Shown here piece by piece: positions 23,074-32,259 of a stretch of 64,000 bases of DNA (the first letter of the stretch is position 1; every line of letters starts with the position of its first letter). The translations under genes were made by a program, and so were the position numbers. Location: assembly GCA_949775045.1 (NCBI GenBank), contig OX459097.1:19875177-19939176 (forward strand). Direction: 5' to 3'. The notes under the pieces were generated by a model. That model saw only the letters and a list, made by a program, of their open reading frames with translations. It did not search any database and was not told the origin of the DNA. This DNA comes from Metridium senile. Lineage: Eukaryota > Cnidaria > Anthozoa > Actiniaria > Metridiidae.

Positions 23074-24186
23074 TCAATTCTTCGCGAGCAAACATAAGTC
23101 TTTATGTCCATATATTGCAGCCCAATAAAGCACATCGTTAAAGTTTGTGGCACCCCAGTCCATCGCGAGCAAACATAAGTCTTTATGTCCACATATTGCA
23201 GCCCAATAAAGCACATCGTTAAAGTTTGTGGCACCCCAATCCTTCGCGAGCAAACATAAGGCTTTATGTCCACCTTGTGCAGCCTTATAAAGCATATCGT
23301 TAAAGTTTGTGGCACCCCAGTCCTTCGCGAGCAAACATAAGTCTTTATGTCCACCTTTTGCAGCCCAATAAAGCATATCGTTAAAGTTTGTGACACCCCA
23401 ATCCTTCGCGAGCAAACATAAGTCTTTATATCCACCTTTTGCAGCCCAATAAAGCATCTCATTAAAGTTTGTGGCACCCCAATCCTTCGCGAGCAAACAT
23501 AAGTCTTTATGTCCTCCTTTTGCAGCCCAATAAAGCATCTCATTAAAGTTTGCGGCACCCCAATCCTTCGCGAGCAAACATAAGTCTTTATGTCCACCTT
23601 TTGCAGCACCCTCAAGCATCTCATCAAAGTCTGTAGCACCCCAATCCTTCGCGAGCAAACATAAGTCTTTATGGCCACCGTTTGCAGCCTTATAAAGCAT
23701 ACCGTTAAAGTTTGTGGCACCCCAATCCTTCGCGAGCAAACATAAGTCTTTATGTCCAAATCTTGCAGCCTTATAAAGCATCGCATCAAAGTCTGTAGCA
23801 CCCCAATCCTTCGCGAGCAAACATAAGTCTTTATGTCCACCTTTTGCAGCACCCTCAAGCATCTCATTAAAGTTTATGGCACCCCAATCCTTCGCGAGTA
23901 AACATAAGTCAAAGTGGGCACCTTTTACAGCACCCGATAAAACTTTATTAGAGGTTTTCCGATCCCACCATTTAGAGTTTTGGTGTAGCCACCTCAACAA
24001 CCCCGTTCGACCTTCAAAAGATAGCTGAGTTATCGTCAACGCGGGGTTTTGTTTTGCAGAGTTTTTTAAAATGTCATGCCAAGACTGTGAAACCATCCCG
24101 AGTGAAGGTGAATACTCTGCGGTACTCAAAAGTACCTTCTCAAGTATTTCACAAGGTAATTTACTAAAACCGGTGTTAAAACTCAT
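23074..24186 (-). CDS. F-box/ankyrin-repeat protein, chimera of types 349 and 424 (370 aa)
   Basis: Residues 1 to about 162 are type 349 (RWLHQNSKWWDRK helix pair); the rest is type 424 from its AANGGHKDLC module on. The join is confined to eight bases, 23691-23698. Eleven modules result, with the type-424 nonsense codon ending the last one after LLAKN. Genes 295, 488, 197 and 350 that normally lie between the parents are absent, a loss of 5,995 bp that accounts exactly for the difference between this unit and 5723-18666. Confidence 0.88.
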   Translation of the reverse strand: MSFNTGFSKLPCEILEKVLLSTAEYSPSLGMVSQSWHDILKNSAKQNPALTITQLSFEGRTGLLRWLHQNSKWWDRKTSNKVLSGAVKGAHFDLCLLAKDWGAINFNEMLEGAAKGGHKDLCLLAKDWGATDFDAMLYKAARFGHKDLCLLAKDWGATNFNGMLYKAANGGHKDLCLLAKDWGATDFDEMLEGAAKGGHKDLCLLAKDWGAANFNEMLYWAAKGGHKDLCLLAKDWGATNFNEMLYWAAKGGYKDLCLLAKDWGVTNFNDMLYWAAKGGHKDLCLLAKDWGATNFNDMLYKAAQGGHKALCLLAKDWGATNFNDVLYWAAICGHKDLCLLAMDWGATNFNDVLYWAAIYGHKDLCLLAKN

Positions 24187-24237
24187 AATGTTTCAGTTGT
24201 GTGTAATAAACCTTTAATTTAACGACGAATATCATTT

Positions 24238-24259
24238 TTTTTTACCGATTGGCAAAAAA
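24238..24259 (-). terminator. Transcript-end hairpin for 24320-25480
   Basis: Nine-pair type-386 form with one G-U pair. Confidence 0.5.
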
Positions 24260-24319
24260 GTTTGTACGTTTACTATTACTTTCGGTCTCACAACCATTTC
24301 CTCGCAAGTATACACAACT

Positions 24320-25480
24320 TTACCCGCGTGTACTCGCGAGCGTATTCTCAAGGTCTGTAGCACCCCACTCTTTTGCGAGTAAACATAAGTCAAGGTGGCC
24401 ACCTTGTGTAGCAGCATCAAGCATCCCATTAAAGTTTGTGGCACCCAACTCGTCTTTCGCGAGCAAACATAAATCTTTATGTCCATATATTGCAGCCCAA
24501 TAAAGCATAACGTTAACGTTTGTGGCACCCCAATCCTTCGCGAGCAAACATAAGTCTTTATGCCCGCCTTTTGCCGCCTGATAAAGCATCTCATTAAAGT
24601 TTGTGGCACCCCAATCCTTCGCGAGAACGCACACGGCTTTATGTCCTTCTCGTACAGCCCAATAAAGCATCTCATTAAAGCTTGTGGCACCCCAATCCTT
24701 CGCGAGCAAACATAAGTCTTTATGTCCACCTTTTGCAGCCTGATAAAGCATCTCATTAAAGTTTGTGGCACCCCAGTCCTTCGCGAGCAAACATAAGTCT
24801 TTATGCCCGCCTTTTGCCGCCTGATAAAGCATCTCATTAAAGTTTGTGGCACCCCAATCCTTCGCGAGAACGCACACGGCTTTATGTCCTTCTCGTACAG
24901 CCCAATAAAGCATCTCATTAAAGCTTGTGGCACCCCAATCCTTCGCGAGCAAACATAAGTCTTTATGTCCACCTTTTGCAGCCTGATAAAGCATCTCATT
25001 AAAGTTTGTGGCACCCCAGTCCTTCGCGAGCAAACATAAGTCTTTATGTCCATATCTTGCAGCCTGATAAAGCATAGTTTCAAAGTTTGTGGCACCCCAA
25101 TCCTTCGCGAGCAAACATAAGTCTTTACGTCCGCTGGACACAGCACCCTCAAGTATCAAGTTGAAGTTTGTTGCACCCCAATCCTTCGCAAGCAAATATA
25201 AGTCAAAGTGGTCACCTTTTACAGCACCCGATAAAACTTTATTAGAGGTTTGCGGTTTCCAACGTTTAGAGTTTTGGTGTATCCACCTCAACAATCCCGT
25301 TCGACCTTCAAAAGATAGCTGGGCTATCGTCAACACAGAGTTTTGTTTTGCAGAGTTTTTTAAAATGTCATGCCAAGACTGTGAAACCATCCTGAGTGAA
25401 GGTGAATACTCTGCGGTACTCAAAAGTACCTTCTCAAGTATTTCACAAGGTAATTTACTAAAACTGGTGTTAAAACTCAT
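24320..25480 (-). CDS. F-box/ankyrin-repeat protein, type 386
   Basis: Protein-identical to 17371-18531, including the duplicated three-module block (24560-25045) and the AKDELGA insertion. It follows the 349/424 chimera directly, so the spacer between 349-type starts and 386-type ends is retained unchanged. Last gene of the shortened unit. Confidence 0.9.
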   Translation of the reverse strand: MSFNTSFSKLPCEILEKVLLSTAEYSPSLRMVSQSWHDILKNSAKQNSVLTIAQLSFEGRTGLLRWIHQNSKRWKPQTSNKVLSGAVKGDHFDLYLLAKDWGATNFNLILEGAVSSGRKDLCLLAKDWGATNFETMLYQAARYGHKDLCLLAKDWGATNFNEMLYQAAKGGHKDLCLLAKDWGATSFNEMLYWAVREGHKAVCVLAKDWGATNFNEMLYQAAKGGHKDLCLLAKDWGATNFNEMLYQAAKGGHKDLCLLAKDWGATSFNEMLYWAVREGHKAVCVLAKDWGATNFNEMLYQAAKGGHKDLCLLAKDWGATNVNVMLYWAAIYGHKDLCLLAKDELGATNFNGMLDAATQGGHLDLCLLAKEWGATDLENTLASTRG

Positions 25481-25530
25481 AATGTTTCAGTTGTGTGTAA
25501 TTAACCTTTAATTTAACGACGAATATCATT

Positions 25531-25554
25531 TTTTTTTGCCGATTGGCAAAAAAA
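25531..25554 (-). terminator. Transcript-end hairpin for 25616-27016
   Basis: Perfect ten-pair type-466 form. Confidence 0.52.
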
Positions 25555-25615
25555 GTTTGTGCGTGTTACTACTACTTTCGGTCTCACAACCATGCCCTCG
25601 CGAGTACACACAACT

Positions 25616-27016
25616 TTACCTACGTGTACTCGCGAGCCTATTCTCAAAGTCTGTAGCACGCCACTCTTTTGCGAGTAAACATATGCCAAGGTGGTCGCCT
25701 CGTGTAGCCCAATAAAGCATCTCATTAAAGTTTGTGGCACCCCAATCCTTCGCGAGCAAACATAAGTCTTTATGTCCATATATTGCAGCCTTATAAAGCA
25801 TATTCTCAAAGTCTGTAGCACCCCACTCTTTTGCGAGTAAACATAAGTCTTTATGTCCACCTTTTGCAGCCCAATAAAGCATCTCATTAAAGTTTGTGGC
25901 ACCCCAATCCTTCGCGAGTAAACATAAGTCTTTATGTCCACCTTTTGCAGCCTTATAAAGCATAGCGTTAAAGTTTGTGGCACCCCAATCCTTCGCGAGC
26001 AAACATAAGGCTTTATGTCCACATTGTGTAGCCCAAAAAAGCATCTCATTAAAGTTTGTGGCACCCCAATCCTTCGCGAGCAAACATAAGTCTTTATGTC
26101 CACCTTTTGCAGCCCAATAAAGCATATCGTTAAAGGTTGTGGCACCCCAATCCTTCGCGAGCAAACATAAGGCTTTATGTCCACCTTGTGCAGCACCCTC
26201 AAGCATCCAGTTGAAGTTTGTAGCACCCCAGTCTTTTGCGAGTAAACATAAGTCAAGGTGACCACCTCGTGTAGTCCAATAAAGCATCTCATTAAAGTTT
26301 GTGGCACCCCAATCCTTCGCGAGCAAACATAAGTCTTTATGTCCACCTTTTGCAGCCCCATTAAGCATCATGTTAAAGATTATGGCACCCAAATCCTTCG
26401 CGAGTAAACATAAATCTTTATGTCCACCTTTTGCAGCCCAATAAAGCATCCAGTTGAAGTTTCTGGCACCCCAGTCCTTCGCGAGCAAACATAAGTCTTT
26501 ATGTCCGCCTTTTGCCGCCTGATAAAGCACATCGTTAAAGTTTGTGGCACCCCAATCCTTCGCGAGCAAACATAAGTCTTTATGTCCGCCTCGTGCAGCC
26601 TTACAAAGCATTTCATTAAAGTTTGTAGCACCCCAATCCTTCGCGAGCAAACATAAGTCTTTATGTCCGCCTCGTCCAGCACCCCAAAGCATCTCCTTAA
26701 AGTTTATGGCACCCCAATCCTTCGCGAGCAAACATAAGTCTTTATACCCACCTTTCGCAGCACCCGATAAAACTTTATTAGAGGTTTTCCGATTCCAACA
26801 TTTAGAGTTTTGGTGTATCCACCTCAACAACCCCGCTCGACCTTCAAAAGATAGCTGAGTTAGCGTCAACGTATAGTTTTGTTTTGTAGAGTTTTTTAAA
26901 ATGTCATACCAAGACTGTGAAACCATCCCGAGTGAAGGTGAATACTCTGCGGTACTCAAAAGTACCTTCTCAAGTATTTCACAAGGTAATTTACTAAAAC
27001 CGGTGTTAAAACTCAT
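25616..27016 (-). CDS. F-box/ankyrin-repeat protein, type 466
   Basis: Protein-identical to 5723-7123. It begins the second unit that keeps all ten types (25616-38316). Fourteen modules, DFENRLASTRR tail, stop codon in the loop of the stem-loop 25597-25636. Confidence 0.9.
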   Translation of the reverse strand: MSFNTGFSKLPCEILEKVLLSTAEYSPSLGMVSQSWYDILKNSTKQNYTLTLTQLSFEGRAGLLRWIHQNSKCWNRKTSNKVLSGAAKGGYKDLCLLAKDWGAINFKEMLWGAGRGGHKDLCLLAKDWGATNFNEMLCKAARGGHKDLCLLAKDWGATNFNDVLYQAAKGGHKDLCLLAKDWGARNFNWMLYWAAKGGHKDLCLLAKDLGAIIFNMMLNGAAKGGHKDLCLLAKDWGATNFNEMLYWTTRGGHLDLCLLAKDWGATNFNWMLEGAAQGGHKALCLLAKDWGATTFNDMLYWAAKGGHKDLCLLAKDWGATNFNEMLFWATQCGHKALCLLAKDWGATNFNAMLYKAAKGGHKDLCLLAKDWGATNFNEMLYWAAKGGHKDLCLLAKEWGATDFENMLYKAAIYGHKDLCLLAKDWGATNFNEMLYWATRGDHLGICLLAKEWRATDFENRLASTRR

Positions 27017-27067
27017 AATGGTTCAGTTGTGTGTAATAAACCTTTAATTTAACGACGAATATCATTT

Positions 27068-27089
27068 TTTTTTGCCGATTGGCAAAAAA
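27068..27089 (-). terminator. Transcript-end hairpin for 27178-28389
   Basis: Perfect nine-pair type-403 form. Confidence 0.52.
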
Positions 27090-27177
27090 GTTTGTACGTT
27101 TACTATTACTTTCGGTCTCACAACCATTTCCTCGCAAGTACACACAACTTTACCTGCGTGTACTCGCGAGCCTATTC

Positions 27178-28389
27178 TCAAAGTCTTGTAGCACCCCAGT
27201 CTTTTGCGAGCAAACTTAAGTCTTCATATCCATATATTGCAGCCCAATAAAGCACATCGTTAAAGTTTGTGGCGCCCCAATCCTTCGCGAGCAAACATAA
27301 GTCTTTATGTCCATATATTGCAGCCCAATAAAGCACATCGTTAAAGTTTGTGGCACCCCAATCCTTCGCGAGCAAACATAAGGCTTTATGTCTACCTTGC
27401 GCAGCCTTATAAAGCATATCGTTAAAGTTTGTGGCACCCCACTCTTTTGCGAGTAAACATAAGTCTTTATGTCCACCTTTTGCAGCACCCTCAAGCATCC
27501 AGTTGAAGTTTCTGGCACCGCAATCCTTCGCGAGCAAACATAAATCTTTATGTCCATATATTGCAGCCCAATAAAGCATAACGTTAAAGTTTGTGGCACC
27601 CCAATCCTTCGCGAGCAAACATAAGTCTTTATGTCCACATATTGCAGCCTGATAAAGCATATTCTCAAAGTCTGTAGCACCCCACTCTTTTGCGAGTAAA
27701 CATAAGTCTTTATGTCCACCTTTTGCAGCACCCTCAAGCATCTCATTGAAGTCTGTAGCACCCCAATCCTTCGCGAGTAAACATAAGTCTTTATGTCCAC
27801 CTTTTGCAGCCCAAAAAAGCATATCGTTAAAGTTTGTGGCACCCCAATCCTTTGCGAGCAAACATAAGGCTTTATGTTTGCCTCGTGCAGCACCCTCAAG
27901 CATCCAGTTGAAGTGTGTGGCACCCCAATCCTTCGCGAGTAAACATAAGTCTTTATGTCCACCTTTTGCAGCCTTATAAAGCATATCGTTAAAGTTTGTG
28001 GCACCCCAATCCTTCGCGAACAAACATAAGTCTTTATGTCCTTCTCGCGCAGCCTGATAAAGCATCTCATTAAAGTTTATGGCACCCCAGTCTTTTGCAA
28101 GCAAACATAAGTCAAGGTGGTCACCTTTTGCAGCACCCGATAAAACTTTATCAGAGGTTCTCCGATTCCAACATTTAGAGTTTTGGTGTATCCACAACAA
28201 CAACTCCATTCGGCCTTCAAAAGATAGCTGGTCCATCGTCAACGCAGAGTTTTGTTTTGTAGAGTTTTTTAAAATGTCATGCCAAGACTGTGAAACCATC
28301 CCGAGTGAAGGTGAATACTCCGCGGTACTCAAAAGTACCTTCTCAAGTATTCCACAAGGTAATTTACTAAAACCGGTGTTAAAACTCAT
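27178..28389 (-). CDS. F-box/ankyrin-repeat protein, type 403
   Basis: Same protein as 7285-8496. It has one visible synonymous difference: an Ala codon near 27970 is GCT-GCA-AAA context (cttttgcagcc on the + strand) where the other full copies have cttttgcggcc. The chimera at 172-1545 shares this base, so its type-403 part descends from a copy like this one rather than like 7285. Confidence 0.9.
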   Translation of the reverse strand: MSFNTGFSKLPCGILEKVLLSTAEYSPSLGMVSQSWHDILKNSTKQNSALTMDQLSFEGRMELLLWIHQNSKCWNRRTSDKVLSGAAKGDHLDLCLLAKDWGAINFNEMLYQAAREGHKDLCLFAKDWGATNFNDMLYKAAKGGHKDLCLLAKDWGATHFNWMLEGAARGKHKALCLLAKDWGATNFNDMLFWAAKGGHKDLCLLAKDWGATDFNEMLEGAAKGGHKDLCLLAKEWGATDFENMLYQAAICGHKDLCLLAKDWGATNFNVMLYWAAIYGHKDLCLLAKDCGARNFNWMLEGAAKGGHKDLCLLAKEWGATNFNDMLYKAAQGRHKALCLLAKDWGATNFNDVLYWAAIYGHKDLCLLAKDWGATNFNDVLYWAAIYGYEDLSLLAKDWGATRL

Positions 28390-28438
28390 AATGTTTCAGT
28401 TGTGTGTAACAAACCTTTAATTTAACGACGAATATCAT

Positions 28439-28460
28439 TTTTTTACCGATTGGCAAAAAA
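28439..28460 (-). terminator. Transcript-end hairpin for 28520-29758
   Basis: Nine-pair type-412 form with one G-U pair. Confidence 0.5.
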
Positions 28461-28519
28461 TTTGTACGTTTACTATTACTTTCTGTCTCACAACCATTTC
28501 CTCGCAAGTACACACAACT

Positions 28520-29758
28520 TTACCCGCGAGTACACGCGGGTATATTCTCAAAGTCTGTAGCACCCCAGTCTTTTGCGAGCAAACATAAGTCTTTATATCC
28601 ATATATTGCAGCCCAATAAAGCATATCGTTAAAGTTTGTGGCGCCCCAATCCTTCGCGAGCAAACATAAGTCTTTATGTCCATATATTGCAGCCCAATAA
28701 AGCGCATCGTTAAAGTTTGTGGCACCCCAATCCTTCGCGAGCAAACATAAGGCTTTATGTCTACCTTGTGCAGCCTGATAAAGCATCATGTTAAATTTTC
28801 TGGCACCCCAGTCCTTCGCGAGCAAACATAAGTCTTTATGTCCATCTTTTGCAGCCCAATAAAGCATATCGTTAAAGTTTGTGGCACCCCAATCCTTCGC
28901 GAGCAAACATAAGTCTTTATGTCCAAATCTTGCAGCCCAATAAAGCATCTCATTAAAGTTTCTGGCACCCCAGTCCTTCGCGAGCAAACATAAGTCTTTA
29001 TGTCCTTCTCGTACAGCCTGATAAAGCATATTCTCAAAGTCTGTAGCACCCCACTCTTTTGCGAGTAAACATAAGTCTTTATGTCCACCTTTTGCAGCAC
29101 CCTCAAGCATCTCATCAAAGTCTGTAGCACCCCAGTCTTTTGCGAGCAAACATAAGTCTTTATGTCCACATATTGCAGCCCAATAAAGCATATCGTTAAA
29201 GTTTGTGGCACCCCAATCCTTCGCGAGCAAACATAAGGCTTTATGTTTGCCTCGTGTAGCACCCTCAAGCATCCAGTTGAAGTTTGTGGCACCCCAATCC
29301 TTCGCGAGCAAACATAAGTCTTTATGTCCACCTTTTGCAGCCTGATGAAGCATCTCATCAAAGTTTGTGGCATCCCAATCCTTCGCGAGCAAACATAAGG
29401 CTTTATGTCCACCTTGTGCGGCCTGATGAAGCATCTCATCAAAGTTTATGGCACCCCAGTCTTTTGCAAGCAAACATAAGTCAAGGTGGTCACCTTTTGC
29501 AGCACCCGATAAAACTTTATTAAAGGTTTTCCGATTCCAACATTCAGAGTTTTGGCGTATCCACAACAACAACCCCATTCGACCTTCAAAAGATAGCTGA
29601 GTTAGCGTCAACGCGGAGTTTTGTTTTGCAGAGTTTTTTAAAATGTCATGCCAAGACTGTGAAACCATCCTGAGTGAAGGTGAATACTCTGCGGTACTCA
29701 AAAGTACCTTCTCAAGTATTTCACAAGGTAATTTACTAAAACCGGTGTTAAAACTCAT
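28520..29758 (-). CDS. F-box/ankyrin-repeat protein, type 412
   Basis: Protein-identical to 1676-2914 and 8627-9865 (Gly at residue 6, 12 modules, IPACTRG tail). Its right neighbour is the repaired type-424 variant at 29897, so the spacer on its right is 138 bp, whereas it is 264 bp where the abandoned tail is present. Confidence 0.9.
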   Translation of the reverse strand: MSFNTGFSKLPCEILEKVLLSTAEYSPSLRMVSQSWHDILKNSAKQNSALTLTQLSFEGRMGLLLWIRQNSECWNRKTFNKVLSGAAKGDHLDLCLLAKDWGAINFDEMLHQAAQGGHKALCLLAKDWDATNFDEMLHQAAKGGHKDLCLLAKDWGATNFNWMLEGATRGKHKALCLLAKDWGATNFNDMLYWAAICGHKDLCLLAKDWGATDFDEMLEGAAKGGHKDLCLLAKEWGATDFENMLYQAVREGHKDLCLLAKDWGARNFNEMLYWAARFGHKDLCLLAKDWGATNFNDMLYWAAKDGHKDLCLLAKDWGARKFNMMLYQAAQGRHKALCLLAKDWGATNFNDALYWAAIYGHKDLCLLAKDWGATNFNDMLYWAAIYGYKDLCLLAKDWGATDFENIPACTRG

Positions 29759-29807
29759 AATGTTTCAGTTGGGTGTAACAAACCTTTAATTTAACGACGA
29801 ATATCAT

Positions 29808-29831
29808 TTTTTTTACCGATTGGCAAAAAAA
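29808..29831 (-). terminator. Transcript-end hairpin for 29897-31054
   Basis: Ten-pair type-424 form; here it follows a working ancestral stop at normal distance. Confidence 0.5.
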
Positions 29832-29896
29832 GTTTGTACGTTTACTATTACTTTCGGTCTCACAACCATTTCCTCGCAAGTACACACAACTTTACA

Positions 29897-31054
29897 TTAC
29901 CTGTGTGTACTCGCGAGTCTATTCTCAAAGTCTGTAGCACCCCAGTCTTTTGCGAGCAAACATAAGTCTTTATATCCATATATTGCAGCCCAATAAAGCA
30001 TATCGTTAAAGTTTGTGGCACCCCAGTCCTTCGCGAGCAAACATAAGTCTTTATGTCCACCTTTTGCAGCCCAATAAAGCATATCGTTAAAGTTTGTGAC
30101 ACCCCAATCCTTCGCGAGCAAACATAAGTCTTTATATCCACCTTTTGCAGCCCAATAAAGCATCTCATTAAAGTTTGTGGCACCCCAATCCTTCGCGAGC
30201 AAACATAAGTCTTTATGTCCTCCTTTTGCAGCCCAATAAAGCATCTCATTAAAGTTTGCGGCACCCCAATCCTTCGCGAGCAAACATAAGTCTTTATGTC
30301 CACCTTTTGCAGCACCCTCAAGCATCTCATCAAAGTCTGTAGCACCCCAATCCTTCGCGAGCAAACATAAGTCTTTATGGCCACCGTTTGCAGCGCCATC
30401 AAGCATCTCATTAAAGTTTGTGACACCCCAATCCTTCGCGAGCAAACATAAGTCTTTATGTCCACCGCTAGCAGCCTGAAAAAGCATCGCATCAAAGTCT
30501 GTAGCACCCCAATCCTTCGCGAGCAAACATAAGTCTTTATGTCCGCCTCGTGCAGCACCCTCAAATATCAAATTGAAGTTTGTTGCACCCCAATCCTTCG
30601 CGAGCAAACATAAGTCTTTATGTCCACCTTTTGCAGCCTTATAAAGCATCTCATCAAAGTCTGTAGCACCCCAATCCTTCGCGAGCAAACATAAGTCTTT
30701 ATGCCCAAATCTTGCAGCCTTATAAAGCATCTCATTAAAGTTTATGACACCCCAATCCTTCGCGAGCAAACATAAGTCTTTATGGCCACCTTTTACAGCA
30801 CCCCACAAAACTTTATTAGAGGTTTTCCGATTCCAACATTTAGAGTTTTGGTGTATCCACCTCAACAACTCCGTTCGACCTTCAAAAGATAGCTGAGTTA
30901 TCGTCAACGCGGAGTTTTGTTTTGCAGAGTTTTTTAAAATGTCATGCCAAGACTGTGAAACCATCCCGAGTGAAGGTGAATACTCTGCGGTACTCAAAAG
31001 TACCTTCTCAAGTATTTCACAAGGTAATTTACTAAAACCGGTGTTAAAACTCAT
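29897..31054 (-). CDS. F-box/ankyrin-repeat protein, type 424 variant with restored C-terminus (385 aa)
   Basis: Identical to type 424 for about 344 residues, then joins the tail that is stranded behind the stop codon in other copies. A deletion of 243 bp (exactly three modules), located in 29993-30022, removes the TGA and restores the DFENRLASTHR end. The protein has 11 modules and a complete last module. It is the only type-424 derivative here that ends at the ancestral stop of this type. An alternative reading, that this form is ancestral and the others gained modules and a stop, cannot be excluded from one window. Confidence 0.88.
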   Translation of the reverse strand: MSFNTGFSKLPCEILEKVLLSTAEYSPSLGMVSQSWHDILKNSAKQNSALTITQLSFEGRTELLRWIHQNSKCWNRKTSNKVLWGAVKGGHKDLCLLAKDWGVINFNEMLYKAARFGHKDLCLLAKDWGATDFDEMLYKAAKGGHKDLCLLAKDWGATNFNLIFEGAARGGHKDLCLLAKDWGATDFDAMLFQAASGGHKDLCLLAKDWGVTNFNEMLDGAANGGHKDLCLLAKDWGATDFDEMLEGAAKGGHKDLCLLAKDWGAANFNEMLYWAAKGGHKDLCLLAKDWGATNFNEMLYWAAKGGYKDLCLLAKDWGVTNFNDMLYWAAKGGHKDLCLLAKDWGATNFNDMLYWAAIYGYKDLCLLAKDWGATDFENRLASTHR

Positions 31055-31102
31055 AATGTTTCAGTTGTGTGTAACAAACCTTTAATTTAACGACGAATAT
31101 CA

Positions 31103-31127
31103 TTTTTTTAACCGATTGGAAAAAAAA
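31103..31127 (-). terminator. Weak transcript-end hairpin for 31216-32103
   Basis: Type-295 form with two U-U positions. Confidence 0.38.
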
Positions 31128-31215
31128 GTTTGGGCGTTTACTATTACTTTCGGTCTCACAACCATTTCCTCGCGAGTACACGCAACTTTACCTGCGTGTA
31201 CTCGCGAGCCTATTC

Positions 31216-32103
31216 TCAAAGTCTTGTAGCACCCCACTCTTTTGCGAGTAAACATATGTCAAGGTGGTCACCTCGTGTAGCACCATCAAGCATCTCATTA
31301 AAGTTTCTGGCACCCCAATCCTTCGCGAGCAAACATACATCTTTATGTCCATATATTGCAGCCCAATAAAGCATATCGTTAAAGCCTGTAGCACCCCAAT
31401 CCTTCGCGAGCAAACATAAGTCTTTATGTCCGCCGCACGCAGCCCAATAAAGCATCCCATTAAAGTTTCTTGCACCCCAATCCTTCGCGAGAACGCACAC
31501 GGCTTTATGTCCTTCTCGTGCAGCCCAATAAAGCATCTCATTAAAGCGTGTGGCACCCCAATCCTTCGCGAGCAAACATAAGCCAAGGTGTCCACCTTGT
31601 GCAGCCTGATAAAGCATCATGTTAAAGTTTCTGGCACCCCAGTACTTCGCGAGCAAACATAAGTCTTTATGTCCACCGTTTGCAGCCTGATAAAGCATAG
31701 TCCCCCAGTTTGTGGCACCCCAATCCTTCGCGAGCAAACATAAGGCTTTATGTCCACATCGTGCAGCACTCTCAAGCATCCAGTTGAAGTTTCTGGCGCC
31801 CCAGTCCTTCGCGAGCAAACATAAGTCTTTATGTCCACCTTCTGTAGCACCCCACAAAACTTTATGAGAGGTTTTCCGATTCCAACATTTAGAGTTTTGG
31901 TGTATCCACCTCAACAACTCCGCTCGACCTTCAAAAGTTAGCTGAGTTATCGTCAACGCAGAGTTTTGTTTTGTAGAGTTTTTTAAAATGTCATGCCAAG
32001 ACTGTGAAACCATCCTGAGTGAAGGTGAATACTCTGCGGTACTCAAAAGTACCTTCTCAAGTATTTCACAAGGTAATTTACTAAAACCGGTGTTAAAACT
32101 CAT
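31216..32103 (-). CDS. F-box/ankyrin-repeat protein, type 295
   Basis: Protein-identical to 11566-12453: eight modules including the NWGTML and AKYWGA oddities, GATRL end. The distance to the first copy is 19,650 bp, the sum of one full unit and one shortened unit less the 243-bp deletion next door. Confidence 0.9.
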   Translation of the reverse strand: MSFNTGFSKLPCEILEKVLLSTAEYSPSLRMVSQSWHDILKNSTKQNSALTITQLTFEGRAELLRWIHQNSKCWNRKTSHKVLWGATEGGHKDLCLLAKDWGARNFNWMLESAARCGHKALCLLAKDWGATNWGTMLYQAANGGHKDLCLLAKYWGARNFNMMLYQAAQGGHLGLCLLAKDWGATRFNEMLYWAAREGHKAVCVLAKDWGARNFNGMLYWAACGGHKDLCLLAKDWGATGFNDMLYWAAIYGHKDVCLLAKDWGARNFNEMLDGATRGDHLDICLLAKEWGATRL

Positions 32104-32150
32104 AATGTTTCAGTTGTGTGTTGCAAACCTTTAATTTAAGGACGAGTATC

Positions 32151-32174
32151 ATTTTTTGCCGATTGGCAAAAAAT
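32151..32174 (-). terminator. Transcript-end hairpin for 32260-33726
   Basis: Perfect ten-pair type-488 form. Confidence 0.52.
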
Positions 32175-32259
32175 TGCGCGTTTACTATTACTTTCGGTCT
32201 CGCAACCATTTCCTCGCAAGTACACACAACTTTACCTGCGTGTACTCGCGAGCCTATTC

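Larger units (their letters stand above)
18667..25615 (-). repeat. Shortened higher-order repeat, 6,949 bp
   Basis: Order 466-403-412-(349/424)-386. It equals the complete unit minus 5,995 bp, all of it removed at the single join 23691-23698. Confidence 0.88.
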
